Positions 1-7,308 of a stretch of 64,000 nucleotides of DNA are shown in pieces. Within the stretch, counting starts at the first letter, position 1. Every line of letters begins with the position of its first letter. The position numbers were made by a program, and so were the translations under genes. The stretch is from Bacteroidales bacterium (GTDB lineage: Bacteria; Bacteroidota; Bacteroidia; Bacteroidales; GCA-2748055): assembly GCA_023138875.1 (NCBI GenBank), contig JAGLOO010000024.1:95340-159339 (forward strand), given 5' to 3'. The notes under the pieces are model-generated. The model saw only the letters and a list, made by a program, of their open reading frames with translations, was not told where the DNA came from and did not search any database.

Positions 1-3
1 TAT

Positions 4-654
4 TTGTTACCCCGTGGTGAGCAACGGGCCATGTTGCTGCTTTCCCTTTTGCTTATCATGGGGGTCATGGCCAGAGTGACGGTTCAGCTCCTGCCCGCCA
101 GGGATCCTCCTGGAATGGATAAATTCGTGACGGCATCCCGGTTGATCATGGATGCTTTTGAGAAGGCGGACAGTTTGAAGGAGTCCGCGAATTGTCTTCC
201 GGGAACAACACTCCCCGGTCCGTCACCCTCACCACGCTATGCATCTCAGGCACAACCGATCAATATAAATATTGTCGACTCGGCTCAGCTACTGCCACTG
301 CCCGGAGTGGGTCCTGTATTTGCAGGACGGATCATTAAATATCGCAATCTGCTGGGTGGATTCACGAATATCGATCAGCTGGATGAGGTTTATGGATTGA
401 AACAGGAGATCATACACCTGATCACGGATCGTCTCTATTTTGATACTACGTCCATTCGAGCCATGAACGTGAACCTGGCGAGTTTTCGCGATCTGTTGAG
501 GCATCCCTATCTGCAGATGGAAGATGTAAAGACCCTGGTGAAATACAGGGATTTCAATGGTGGCATAGGATCGCTGCGTGAAATTGAAGCGAACGAGCTG
601 TTGCCCGATTCAACCCTTGAAAAGGTAAGTCCCTATCTTGAATTCAATCACTGA
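4..654 (+). CDS. ComEA-like helix-hairpin-helix protein (start uncertain)
   Basis: A hydrophobic segment near the N-terminus (about residues 10-23) is followed by a linker and then helix-hairpin-helix repeats, the clearest being LPLPGVGPVFAGRI at about residues 98-111 with the sequence LGGFTNIDQLDEVYGL after it. A second, weaker repeat follows (NLASFRDLLRHPYL). ComEA-type HhH domains bind double-stranded DNA non-specifically; in Bacteroidota many anchored copies exist whose role is not established. The only available start is a TTG at base 4, so the true start may lie before the window or at the ATG at base 31. It is followed by about 200 bases without a gene and then the rpsU promoter, so it ends its transcription unit. 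Confidence 0.75.
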   Translation: MLPRGEQRAMLLLSLLLIMGVMARVTVQLLPARDPPGMDKFVTASRLIMDAFEKADSLKESANCLPGTTLPGPSPSPRYASQAQPININIVDSAQLLPLPGVGPVFAGRIIKYRNLLGGFTNIDQLDEVYGLKQEIIHLITDRLYFDTTSIRAMNVNLASFRDLLRHPYLQMEDVKTLVKYRDFNGGIGSLREIEANELLPDSTLEKVSPYLEFNH

Positions 655-798
655 TCAACAACTTTTGATTTCAATTGCCTCGCAACATTTTTTTTTATAT
701 TTTTAAGGGGATGATGAATGATTTGTCAAAATTCCTGAATAATAATATATTTTTTACTGCTGTCATTTCCAGTTAATTTAAAAAAATGTTGGGTTTAG

Positions 799-829
799 TT
801 GAATATTAGAATATGAATTTCTAAATTTG
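799..829 (+). promoter_or_regulatory. Promoter for rpsU
   Basis: TTG at 799-801 and TAAATTTG at 822-829 are separated by 20 bases, matching the Bacteroidota sigma-ABfr consensus (-33 TTTG, -7 TAnnTTTG). Transcription would start near 836, leaving a leader of roughly 20 bases before rpsU. The remaining A/T-rich gap from 655 shows nothing else that I recognise. Confidence 0.7.
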
Positions 830-854
830 CGGCTCGAAATTAAAACAGATTGAA

Positions 855-1046
855 ATGATTGTTATTCCCATTAAAGAGGGTGAGAATATTGAGAGGGCTC
901 TTAAAAAATTCAAGCGGAAGTTTGAAAAGACTGGTGTGGTGAAGGAGTTAAGAAGCCGTCAGGCTTTTGCCAAGCCGTCAGTTGTCAAGCGCCAGCAAAA
1001 GCTTAAGGCCATCTATATTCAGCAATTGCAGCAGCAGGAAGATTAG
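855..1046 (+). CDS. rpsU: 30S ribosomal protein S21
   Basis: A 63-residue, highly basic protein beginning MIVIPIKEGENIERALKKFK, the typical S21 N-terminus. S21 sits on the platform of the small subunit next to the 3' end of 16S rRNA. In Bacteroidota S21 takes part, with bS6 and bS18, in sequestering the anti-Shine-Dalgarno sequence, which explains the rarity of SD motifs in this phylum. The ATG at 855 lies about 25 bases after a canonical -7 box. A recombinase gene follows after a short gap, suggesting cotranscription. Confidence 0.95.
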   Translation: MIVIPIKEGENIERALKKFKRKFEKTGVVKELRSRQAFAKPSVVKRQQKLKAIYIQQLQQQED

Positions 1047-1082
1047 TATTCCGGGGTTTTGGCAGAATATGAATTGCTGCCC

Positions 1083-1964
1083 ATGACCAGGATCGATGAA
1101 TTTCTCATATACCTGCAGGCTGAGAAACGGTATGCCAGTCATACCATCAAGGCTTACAAGAACGACTTAAATCAATTCCATGCTTTCTGTCACGAAAATG
1201 GTTCAGAGGGCATGGATTTGCATTATAAGACCATTCGGTCCTGGGTGGTTTTCCTGATGGACACAGGATACTCCTCCAGGACAGTGCATCGCAAATTAAC
1301 TGCCTTAAGAACCTACAGCAAATACCTGATCAGGCTGGGTGAACTGGATGCCAATCCCCTGGACCGGGTTCTGAAACCAAAACTGAGCAAACGTATGCCT
1401 GCTTTTGTGGATGAAGGCAACATGGATCGTCTGCTGGACGATTATGCTTTCGGAGATGATTTTACAGGTACAAGAAACAGGCTGGTAATCGATCTGCTTT
1501 ACCAGACAGGTATGCGAAGGAGTGAACTTATCGGACTGAAGACCGGTTCGGTGGACCTGGCGGGAAAGACGCTGAAGGTTACAGGCAAAAGGTCCAAAGA
1601 AAGGATCATTCCCCTGAACGGCGAAATGGTGACAGCCATTGAGCAATACATGGTCATTCGCAGAGCCATGGTGGAAGATCCGGGGTACGATTACCTGCTG
1701 ATTACCGAAAAAGGCAAACCTGCATATGATAAGCTGGTGTACAGAATTGTTAATAAATACCTTGCCCTGGTTACTACCCTTGATAGGAAGAGTCCACATG
1801 TGTTAAGGCATACCTTTGCCACGCATATGCTGAACCGGGGAGCCGACCTGAATGCCATCAAAGAGTTACTGGGGCATTCCAACCTTTCGGCCACACAGGT
1901 GTATACTCATAATACATTCAAGAAGTTAAAATCAATTTATAACCAGGCCCATCCAAGGGCTTAA
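1083..1964 (+). CDS. Tyrosine recombinase, XerC/XerD family
   Basis: The N-terminal SAM-like core-binding domain (about residues 1-85) is followed by the catalytic domain with all tyrosine-recombinase residues visible: Arg in TGMRRSEL (about 145), Lys in TGKRSKER (about 169), HVLRHTF (His 239, Arg 242), LGH (His 265) and the nucleophile in VYTH (Tyr 274). At 293 residues it has the length of a chromosomal Xer protein, which resolves dimers at dif. I chose the ATG at 1083 because homology to Xer N-termini starts at TRIDEFLIYLQ; an in-frame TTG at 1059 would add eight residues. XerC and XerD cannot be told apart here. It lies between rpsU and hpf, apparently one operon. Confidence 0.93.
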   Translation: MTRIDEFLIYLQAEKRYASHTIKAYKNDLNQFHAFCHENGSEGMDLHYKTIRSWVVFLMDTGYSSRTVHRKLTALRTYSKYLIRLGELDANPLDRVLKPKLSKRMPAFVDEGNMDRLLDDYAFGDDFTGTRNRLVIDLLYQTGMRRSELIGLKTGSVDLAGKTLKVTGKRSKERIIPLNGEMVTAIEQYMVIRRAMVEDPGYDYLLITEKGKPAYDKLVYRIVNKYLALVTTLDRKSPHVLRHTFATHMLNRGADLNAIKELLGHSNLSATQVYTHNTFKKLKSIYNQAHPRA

Positions 1965-1979
1965 AAGAAGGAGGTGCTT

Positions 1980-2282
1980 ATGAATATTAAGATGCATTCA
2001 ATTCATTTCGATGCGGATAAGAAACTGCTGGAATTCATTCATTCGAAAATCAAGAAACTACCTACAGTTTATGACGACATTCTGGGTGCAGAAGTATTCC
2101 TCAGGCTTGATAAGGATTCAGCCGATCGGGAGAATAAGCTGGTGGAGATCAAGCTTGACGTCAAGGGTCAAACCGTATTTGCCAAAAAGCAATGCAAAAC
2201 ATTTGAGCAAGCAACCGATCTGTCCATTGATGCACTGAAGAAACAACTGGTCAGACGAAAGGCAAAAATCAGGAAAAAATAG
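1980..2282 (+). CDS. hpf: Short-form ribosome hibernation promoting factor (HPF/RaiA/YfiA)
   Basis: A 100-residue protein with the S30AE/HPF fold pattern: MNIKMHSIHFDADKKLLEFI at the N-terminus, then ILGAEVFLRLDK and KLVEIKLDVKGQTVFAKK, ending in a basic tail RRKAKIRKK. Short HPF binds the 30S decoding channel in stationary phase and helps form 100S dimers or protects idle ribosomes. The start at 1980 is preceded by AAGAAGGAGG (1966-1975), an unusually good Shine-Dalgarno for this phylum; a GTG at 1974 is in frame but overlaps that motif. Last gene of the rpsU-xer-hpf unit; a terminator follows. Confidence 0.9.
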   Translation: MNIKMHSIHFDADKKLLEFIHSKIKKLPTVYDDILGAEVFLRLDKDSADRENKLVEIKLDVKGQTVFAKKQCKTFEQATDLSIDALKKQLVRRKAKIRKK

Positions 2283-2298
2283 CCCCATCAAAACCTGT

Positions 2299-2327
2299 TA
2301 AAAAGTCTGCTTCGGCAGCTTTTTTTA
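2299..2327 (+). terminator. Intrinsic terminator after hpf
   Basis: The sequence around 2301-2320 folds as CTGC-TTCG-GCAG with an A-rich 5' flank pairing a following run of T residues (2320-2326). A TTCG tetraloop hairpin followed by seven T is a standard intrinsic terminator. It separates the hpf unit from the tRNA cluster promoter. Confidence 0.75.
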
Positions 2328-2354
2328 TACCTCTTAAAAAAGTAACATTTTTTT

Positions 2355-2385
2355 TTGTGATATAATCAAAATATTCATACATTTG
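2355..2385 (+). promoter_or_regulatory. Promoter for the tRNA-tuf unit
   Basis: TTTTTTG ends at 2357 and TACATTTG lies at 2378-2385, with 20 bases between TTG and the -7 element, an exact Bacteroidota promoter layout. The start would be near 2392, some 37 bases before the first tRNA. No further promoter is evident before tuf, so tRNAs and tuf are probably cotranscribed. Confidence 0.75.
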
Positions 2386-2428
2386 CGAACCGATTTTGGA
2401 GGGTGTTTTTCATTGACGTTCTTTGTAT

Positions 2429-2502
2429 GCCGATGTAGCTCAGTTGGTCAGAGCAGCTGATTTGTAATCAGCAGGTCGTGGGTTCGAATCCCTCCATCGG
2501 CT
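2429..2502 (+). tRNA. tRNA-Thr (anticodon TGT)
   Basis: A complete 74-base cloverleaf: acceptor GCCGATG pairs with CATCGGC, anticodon stem GCTGA/TCAGC encloses TTTGTAA with TGT at 2463-2465, and the T arm holds GGTTCGAATC. The 3' CCA is not encoded (CTG follows the discriminator T). First of four clustered tRNAs upstream of tuf. Confidence 0.97.
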
Positions 2503-2540
2503 CTGATCTTTTCAGGCGTACTCTATTTATTTGATATATA

Positions 2541-2623
2541 GGGGAGATACCAAAGTGGCCAACTGGGGCAGACTGTAAATCTGCTGTCGCACGACTTCGG
2601 AGGTTCGAATCCTCCTCTCCCCA
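2541..2623 (+). tRNA. tRNA-Tyr (anticodon GTA)
   Basis: An 83-base class II tRNA with a long variable arm (around CTGTCGCACGACTTCGG). Acceptor GGGGAGA pairs with TCTCCCC; anticodon stem GCAGA/TCTGC encloses CTGTAAA with GTA at 2575-2577. Long variable arm plus GTA fixes the identity as tyrosine. The 3' CCA is not encoded. Confidence 0.97.
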
Positions 2624-2644
2624 CTAACTCTCAAGAGTAACCAA

Positions 2645-2717
2645 GCGGGAATAGCTCAGTTGGTAGAGCACAACCCTTCCAAGGTTGGGGTCGCGAGTTC
2701 GAGCCTCGTTTCCCGCT
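2645..2717 (+). tRNA. tRNA-Gly (anticodon TCC)
   Basis: A 73-base cloverleaf with acceptor GCGGGAA/TTCCCGC, anticodon stem CAACC/GGTTG enclosing CTTCCAA (anticodon TCC) and T arm GAGTTCGAGCC. The discriminator base is T and CCA is not encoded. Confidence 0.97.
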
Positions 2718-2731
2718 CAAACCTTGAGTAA

Positions 2732-2803
2732 GCCGATGTAGCTCAGGGGTAGAGCGCTTCCTTGGTAAGGAAGAGGTCACGGGTTCAATTCCCGTCATTG
2801 GCT
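2732..2803 (+). tRNA. tRNA-Thr (anticodon GGT)
   Basis: A 72-base cloverleaf with acceptor GCCGATG/CATTGGC (one G:T pair) and anticodon stem CTTCC/GGAAG enclosing TTGGTAA (anticodon GGT). With the TGT isoacceptor at 2429 it covers the Thr codon box apart from ACG read by wobble or another tRNA. It lies 57 bases before tuf. Confidence 0.97.
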
Positions 2804-2860
2804 CTGGAAAATGATAAGATAATAAACATTAACAAGTACCAAATTAATTAAGATTAAGTT

Positions 2861-4048
2861 ATGGCAAAGGAAAAATTTGATAGGTCCAAACCGCACGTCA
2901 ACATTGGTACCATTGGTCACGTTGACCACGGTAAAACCACATTGACCGCTGCTATTACTCAGGTCCTTGCAAAAAAGGGTCTCTCTGAAATCAGGGATTT
3001 TGACTCTATTGACAATGCACCGGAAGAAAAAGAGAGGGGTATAACCATTAATACTGCTCATGTTGAGTACTCGACAGAAAAGCGTCACTATGCACACGTT
3101 GACTGTCCTGGTCACGCTGACTATGTAAAGAACATGGTTACGGGTGCTGCTCAGATGGATGGAGCGATCATCGTTGTTGCCGGAACTGATGGTCCCATGC
3201 CTCAGACAAGGGAGCACATCCTCCTGGCCCGCCAGGTAAATGTTCCCAAGATTGTTGTTTTCCTGAACAAGGTGGACATGGTTGATGATGATGAGCTGTT
3301 AGAACTCGTTGAAATGGAAATACGTGAATTGCTCGACTTCTATGAGTTTGACGGAGACAATGCGCCTGTTATTCATGGATCAGCACTTGGAGCTTTGAAT
3401 GGAGAAGAAAAATGGGAAGATAAAGTAATGGAACTGATGAATGCAGTTGATGAGTATATTCCCATTCCTCCCCGTGAAATAGAAAAGCCATTCCTGATGC
3501 CGGTTGAGGATGTATTCTCAATCACAGGTCGTGGTACTGTTGCAACCGGTAGAATTGAAACCGGAATTGTGAATACAGGTGATGAAGTGAACCTGATTGG
3601 ATTGGGCGCCGGTGGAAAGAAGACAGTTGTAACCGGTGTTGAGATGTTCCGTAAGATCCTCGATAGAGGAGAAGCTGGTGATAATGTAGGTCTGCTGCTT
3701 CGTGGTATTGACAAGAAGGAGATCTCAAGGGGTATGGTAATTGCCAAGCCCGGATCGATCACTCCTCATACCCAGTTTAAGGCACAGGTTTACGTATTGA
3801 AGAAAGAGGAAGGTGGACGCCATACTCCCTTCCACAACAACTATCGTCCCCAGTTTTACCTGAGAACACTGGATGTAACCGGTGAGATCCAGCTTCCCGA
3901 GGGAACTGAAATGGTTATGCCTGGAGATGACGTGGAGATCAGGGTTAATCTTATCTATCCTGTGGCCATCAATGTAGGTTTGCGTTTTGCAATCCGTGAA
4001 GGTGGCAGGACTGTTGGTGCCGGTCAGGTAATTGATATCATTGAATAG
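2861..4048 (+). CDS. tuf: Elongation factor Tu
   Basis: A 395-residue GTPase that delivers aminoacyl-tRNA to the ribosome. The G1 motif GHVDHGKT is at about residues 19-26, the switch II element [12 protein letters not shown] follows, and NKVDM forms G4; domains 2 and 3 follow ([33 protein letters not shown]). Full length, with no anomalies. It sits between the tRNA cluster and tRNA-Trp/secE, the usual order in Bacteroidota. Confidence 0.98.
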   Translation: MAKEKFDRSKPHVNIGTIGHVDHGKTTLTAAITQVLAKKGLSEIRDFDSIDNAPEEKERGITINTAHVEYSTEKRHYAHVDCPGHADYVKNMVTGAAQMDGAIIVVAGTDGPMPQTREHILLARQVNVPKIVVFLNKVDMVDDDELLELVEMEIRELLDFYEFDGDNAPVIHGSALGALNGEEKWEDKVMELMNAVDEYIPIPPREIEKPFLMPVEDVFSITGRGTVATGRIETGIVNTGDEVNLIGLGAGGKKTVVTGVEMFRKILDRGEAGDNVGLLLRGIDKKEISRGMVIAKPGSITPHTQFKAQVYVLKKEEGGRHTPFHNNYRPQFYLRTLDVTGEIQLPEGTEMVMPGDDVEIRVNLIYPVAINVGLRFAIREGGRTVGAGQVIDIIE

Positions 4049-4101
4049 CATTACCTTTACTATACTGGATAGGGAGCTCGGATCGTATTGCATGAACCCG
4101 G

Positions 4102-4134
4102 CTTCGCTATTTAGATACACTAATAATAGCGGAG
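4102..4134 (+). other. 10-bp hairpin in the tuf to tRNA-Trp spacer
   Basis: CTTCGCTATT at 4102-4111 pairs with AATAGCGGAG at 4125-4134 over ten base pairs (one G:T) around a 13-base loop. There is no T run after it, so it does not look like a terminator. Placed between a mRNA and a tRNA it could be a processing signal or protect the tuf 3' end. The pairing is seen directly; the role is a guess. Confidence 0.45.
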
Positions 4135-4155
4135 TGGCACAGCCACATTGTCTAT

Positions 4156-4228
4156 ACGGGTGTAGCTCAGTTGGTAGAGCACTGGTCTCCAAAACCAGGT
4201 GTCGGGCGTTCGAGTCGCTCCTCCCGTG
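4156..4228 (+). tRNA. tRNA-Trp (anticodon CCA)
   Basis: A 73-base cloverleaf with anticodon stem CTGGT/ACCAG enclosing CTCCAAA (anticodon CCA) and T arm GGGCG/CGCTC. Discriminator G is the usual one for bacterial tRNA-Trp. The acceptor stem ACGGGTG/CTCCCGT holds one T:T mismatch at the sixth pair. tRNA-Trp immediately before secE is a conserved arrangement. Confidence 0.95.
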
Positions 4229-4243
4229 CAAATTTTAATTGAG

Positions 4244-4435
4244 ATGAGAAGAATAGTTAACTATCTGAGAGAATCCTATAACGAACTGGTGCACAAAGTT
4301 ACCTGGCCAACGTGGAAAGAACTACAAAGCAGTGCACTTGTTGTCATGATTGCATCTCTGATTTTCGCATTGATTGTCTTCGCGATGGATATCTCATTTC
4401 AAAAGATCCTTGAAGGCATATATAAATTAGTGTAA
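4244..4435 (+). CDS. secE: Preprotein translocase subunit SecE
   Basis: A 63-residue single-span membrane protein. The amphipathic helix carries VHKVTWPTWKEL (about residues 17-28), the SecE signature, followed by one hydrophobic segment (about 32-50). SecE clamps SecY in the inner-membrane translocon. The ATG at 4244 starts 16 bases after tRNA-Trp; an upstream extension would run through the tRNA and is rejected. It overlaps no neighbour and is followed by nusG after three bases. Confidence 0.96.
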   Translation: MRRIVNYLRESYNELVHKVTWPTWKELQSSALVVMIASLIFALIVFAMDISFQKILEGIYKLV

Positions 4436-4438
4436 TCC

Positions 4439-4990
4439 ATGAGCAATCTGGAAAAAAAGTGGTATGTTCTCAGAGCTATCGGAGGTAAAGAGAAGAAGGC
4501 CAAAGAGTATTTAGAAAGCGAAATAAGCAGGTTGAACCTGCAGGACTATATTGCGCAGGTACTGATACCGACCGAGAAGGTTTACCAGATCAGGAATGGT
4601 AAGAAGATCAGCAAGGAGCGTAACTATTTCCCCGGGTATGTGCTGGTGGAGGCCGTATTAACGGGAGAAATCCCGTATATCCTGAGAAATATTCCAAACA
4701 TCATCGGATTCCTGGGATCGGAAAGAGACCAGGCACCAATACCTCTGAGGCCTGCTGAAGTGAACAGGATCCTTGGTAAGGTGGATGAACTATCGGCCAG
4801 TGATGAGGAGATCACCGTACCCTTCTTTGTGGGTGAATCCGTGAAGGTGATCGACGGTCCGTTTAACAGTTTCACCGGTATCATCGAAGAGGTGAACGAT
4901 GAAAAGAAAAAGCTTAAAGTAATGGTAAAGATATTTGGTCGCAAGACCCCCCTGGAACTGAGCTTTATGCAGGTGGAAAAGGATGGTTAA
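4439..4990 (+). CDS. nusG: Transcription termination/antitermination factor NusG
   Basis: A 183-residue protein with the NGN domain ([20 protein letters not shown] at the start, FPGYVLVEA near residue 65) and a C-terminal KOW domain ([18 protein letters not shown], about 140-157). NusG binds RNA polymerase and links it to Rho or the ribosome. Located directly after secE and before the L11 operon as in most bacteria. Length is normal for the core form without inserted domains. Confidence 0.97.
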   Translation: MSNLEKKWYVLRAIGGKEKKAKEYLESEISRLNLQDYIAQVLIPTEKVYQIRNGKKISKERNYFPGYVLVEAVLTGEIPYILRNIPNIIGFLGSERDQAPIPLRPAEVNRILGKVDELSASDEEITVPFFVGESVKVIDGPFNSFTGIIEEVNDEKKKLKVMVKIFGRKTPLELSFMQVEKDG

Positions 4991-5094
4991 TAATTAAAAG
5001 ATTACAATTTCCTGACAATGATATATCCAATGAATGCTTCCTGTATTGTTGTCGACGGATGTTGTAAGCGGTAAGTATATATACAGTAAATAAA

Positions 5095-5538
5095 ATGGCA
5101 AAAGAAGTAGAAGGCTTAATCAAGTTGCAAATCCGGGGTGGAGCAGCTAATCCATCCCCGCCCGTGGGACCCGCACTGGGTGCCAAGGGTGTCAACATCA
5201 TGGAGTTCTGCAAGCAATTTAATGGCAGAACCCAGGAACGTGCCGGGAAACTATTGCCAGTAATCATTACCGTCTATTCCGATAAATCATTTGATTTTAT
5301 CGTGAAAACACCCCCGGTGGCAGTTCAGCTGCTGGAAATGGCGAAGATCAAGAAAGGATCTGCCGAATCCAACCGGGAGAAGGTAGCAAGCGTAACCTGG
5401 GATCAGGTTCGCCAGATTGCTGAAGCAAAGATGCCCGACTTGAACGCGTTTACCGTTGAGTCTGCTATGAGAATGGTTGCCGGTACCGCAAGGAGTATGG
5501 GAGTTACTATTGATGGTGAATTCCCGTCTAACAATTAA
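5095..5538 (+). CDS. rplK: 50S ribosomal protein L11
   Basis: A 147-residue L11 with the N-terminal domain motif [19 protein letters not shown] (about residues 19-37) and the C-terminal rRNA-binding domain ([21 protein letters not shown]). It forms the GTPase-associated centre with L10 and L12. A 104-base gap after nusG has no clear promoter that I can identify, so it may be read from upstream. rplA follows after 13 bases. Confidence 0.97.
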   Translation: MAKEVEGLIKLQIRGGAANPSPPVGPALGAKGVNIMEFCKQFNGRTQERAGKLLPVIITVYSDKSFDFIVKTPPVAVQLLEMAKIKKGSAESNREKVASVTWDQVRQIAEAKMPDLNAFTVESAMRMVAGTARSMGVTIDGEFPSNN

Positions 5539-5551
5539 TTCGTTTTGAAAA

Positions 5552-6247
5552 ATGAGTAAACTTACTAAAAACAGGAAGTTAGCTTTAGAGAAGTTAGACA
5601 AGGACAAACAACACACCATAGGTGAGGCTGCTAGCCTGGTAAAAGAAATGACAACCACTAAATTCGACGCTTCGGTGGATATCGATGTGCGTTTGGGTGT
5701 TGATCCCAGGAAAGCCAACCAGATGGTTCGTGGAGTTGTTACCCTGCCCCATGGAACGGGAAAAGAGATCAGGGTGCTGGTTCTGTGTACTCCGGAGAAG
5801 GAAGATGAGGCCAAACAGGCAGGAGCCGACTTTGTGGGGCTTGATGAATACATTGAGAAGATCGAAAAGGGTTGGACCGATGTAGACGTAATCATCACCA
5901 TGCCCCCTGTGATGGCTAAGATTGGTAAACTCGGCCGTGTGCTGGGTCCCAGGGGCCTGATGCCCAATCCCAAAAGTGGTACGGTTACCATGGAAATCGG
6001 CAAAGCTGTGAAGGATGTGAAGATGGGGAAGATCGATTTCAAAGTAGACAAATATGGTATCGTCCATACCTCTATTGGTAAAGTTTCCTTTACTGCAGAG
6101 AAAATAGGTGATAATGCTCGTGAGTTTATGCAAACGATCGTTAAACTGAAACCCTCCTCGGCAAAAGGAACCTATATCAAGAGTATCTATCTTTCCAGTA
6201 CCATGAGTCCTGGAATTAAGATAGATCCTAAAGCTATCGAAGATTAA
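5552..6247 (+). CDS. rplA: 50S ribosomal protein L1
   Basis: A 231-residue L1 with both domains, including [17 protein letters not shown] (about residues 130-146), the family signature. L1 forms the mobile stalk that guides deacylated tRNA out of the E site and in many bacteria represses its own operon by binding the mRNA leader; I could not identify an L1-type leader site here. The gene lies between rplK and rplJ with short gaps. Confidence 0.97.
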   Translation: MSKLTKNRKLALEKLDKDKQHTIGEAASLVKEMTTTKFDASVDIDVRLGVDPRKANQMVRGVVTLPHGTGKEIRVLVLCTPEKEDEAKQAGADFVGLDEYIEKIEKGWTDVDVIITMPPVMAKIGKLGRVLGPRGLMPNPKSGTVTMEIGKAVKDVKMGKIDFKVDKYGIVHTSIGKVSFTAEKIGDNAREFMQTIVKLKPSSAKGTYIKSIYLSSTMSPGIKIDPKAIED

Positions 6248-6271
6248 TAATCGCTAAAGTGTCTCAATACA

Positions 6272-6793
6272 ATGAGAAGAGAAGAAAAGGATGTAATCAT
6301 TGAAAACCTTGCAGAGCGACTGAACGACACAAAGCATTTTTATCTCACTGATATTTCTGAACTGAATGCTGAGGAAACATCAAATCTGAGAAGGAAGTGT
6401 TTTGAAAAAGAGATCGGTCTCCTGGTTGTCAAGAATACATTACTCCGTAAAGCAATGGAGAAATCCAACGGCGATTTTAACGATCTCTACGATGTATTGA
6501 AAGATTCAACTTCAATTATGTTCTGTGAGACAGGAAATATTCCTGCCAAACTGATCAAGGAGTTCAGGAAAACAATGGAAAGACCAATCCTGAAAGCCGC
6601 TTTTGTGGAGGAATCAATCTATATCGGAGATGACCAGTTGGATACACTCTCCAGTATTAAATCAAAAGACGAACTTCTGGGAGATCTGCTTACACTGCTG
6701 CAGTCACCGGCAATGAACCTGGTTTCTGCACTTGCATCGAGTGGATCGAAAATGGCAGGAGTTCTGAAAACTTTATCAGAAAAAGAAAACTAA
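6272..6793 (+). CDS. rplJ: 50S ribosomal protein L10
   Basis: A 173-residue protein, the stalk base that carries L7/L12 dimers. The N-terminal part (MRREEKDVIIENLAERLND...FYLTDISELNAEETSNLRRK) matches L10 and the C-terminal helix binds L12. Start ATG at 6272 follows rplA by 24 bases; rplL begins 21 bases downstream. Length is typical. Confidence 0.96.
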   Translation: MRREEKDVIIENLAERLNDTKHFYLTDISELNAEETSNLRRKCFEKEIGLLVVKNTLLRKAMEKSNGDFNDLYDVLKDSTSIMFCETGNIPAKLIKEFRKTMERPILKAAFVEESIYIGDDQLDTLSSIKSKDELLGDLLTLLQSPAMNLVSALASSGSKMAGVLKTLSEKEN

Positions 6794-6814
6794 TAACATT
6801 AAAAATCAATAGAA

Positions 6815-7195
6815 ATGGCAGACGTTAAAAAACTTGCTGATCAATTGGTCGAATTGACTGTAAAAGAAGTAAATGAATTGCTCGATGTCCTGAAGGAAGA
6901 GCACGGTATTGAACCTGCAGCTGCTGCAGTTGCTGTTGCCGGTCCTGCTGCAGAAGGCGGTGAAGGTGGTGGCGCTGAAGAAAAGACCGAATTTGATGTG
7001 ATTTTGAAAGCTCCGGGAGGAGCCAAACTGCAGATTGTTAAGCTTGTGAAGGAACTCACAGGACTTGGACTTAAAGAAGCGAAAGCTGTTGTTGATTCCG
7101 TACCTTCTCCTGTTAAAGAAGGAGTAAGTAAGGATGAAGCAGAATCTCTCAAAACCCAATTAGAAGAAGCTGGAGCAGAAGTTGAGCTTAAATAA
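6815..7195 (+). CDS. rplL: 50S ribosomal protein L7/L12
   Basis: A 126-residue acidic stalk protein: N-terminal dimerisation helices, a flexible Ala/Gly-rich hinge (about residues 34-54, [18 protein letters not shown]) and the conserved C-terminal factor-binding domain ([38 protein letters not shown]). It recruits translational GTPases. The strong hairpin after its stop codon is described separately. Confidence 0.97.
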   Translation: MADVKKLADQLVELTVKEVNELLDVLKEEHGIEPAAAAVAVAGPAAEGGEGGGAEEKTEFDVILKAPGGAKLQIVKLVKELTGLGLKEAKAVVDSVPSPVKEGVSKDEAESLKTQLEEAGAEVELK

Positions 7196-7220
7196 TAGGG
7201 CAATCGCATTATCCACTTCC

Positions 7221-7261
7221 AGGTTTAGATTCTTGCCCCGCGCAAGGGTCTAAGCCTTTTT
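7221..7261 (+). terminator. Attenuator-like hairpin between rplL and rpoB
   Basis: AGGTTTAGATTCTTGC (7221-7236) pairs with GCAAGGGTCTAAGCCT (7242-7257) over 16 base pairs, three of them G:T, around a five-base loop; TTTTT follows at 7257-7261. This has the form of an intrinsic terminator, 25 bases after the rplL stop and about 48 before rpoB. Since rpoB must be expressed and I see no strong promoter after it, it probably acts as a partial terminator that lowers rpoBC relative to ribosomal proteins, as the rplL-rpoB attenuator does in E. coli. Confidence 0.75.
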
Positions 7262-7308
7262 GCAATTAAATGTTCACACCTTAATCCCAGGATTAAAACG
7301 CGATATCA

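Noticed and set aside
5287..6051. A 254-residue minus-strand frame over rplK/rplA
   Set aside because: Shadow of ribosomal protein genes; Ser/Ile/Thr-rich composition from reading the complement.
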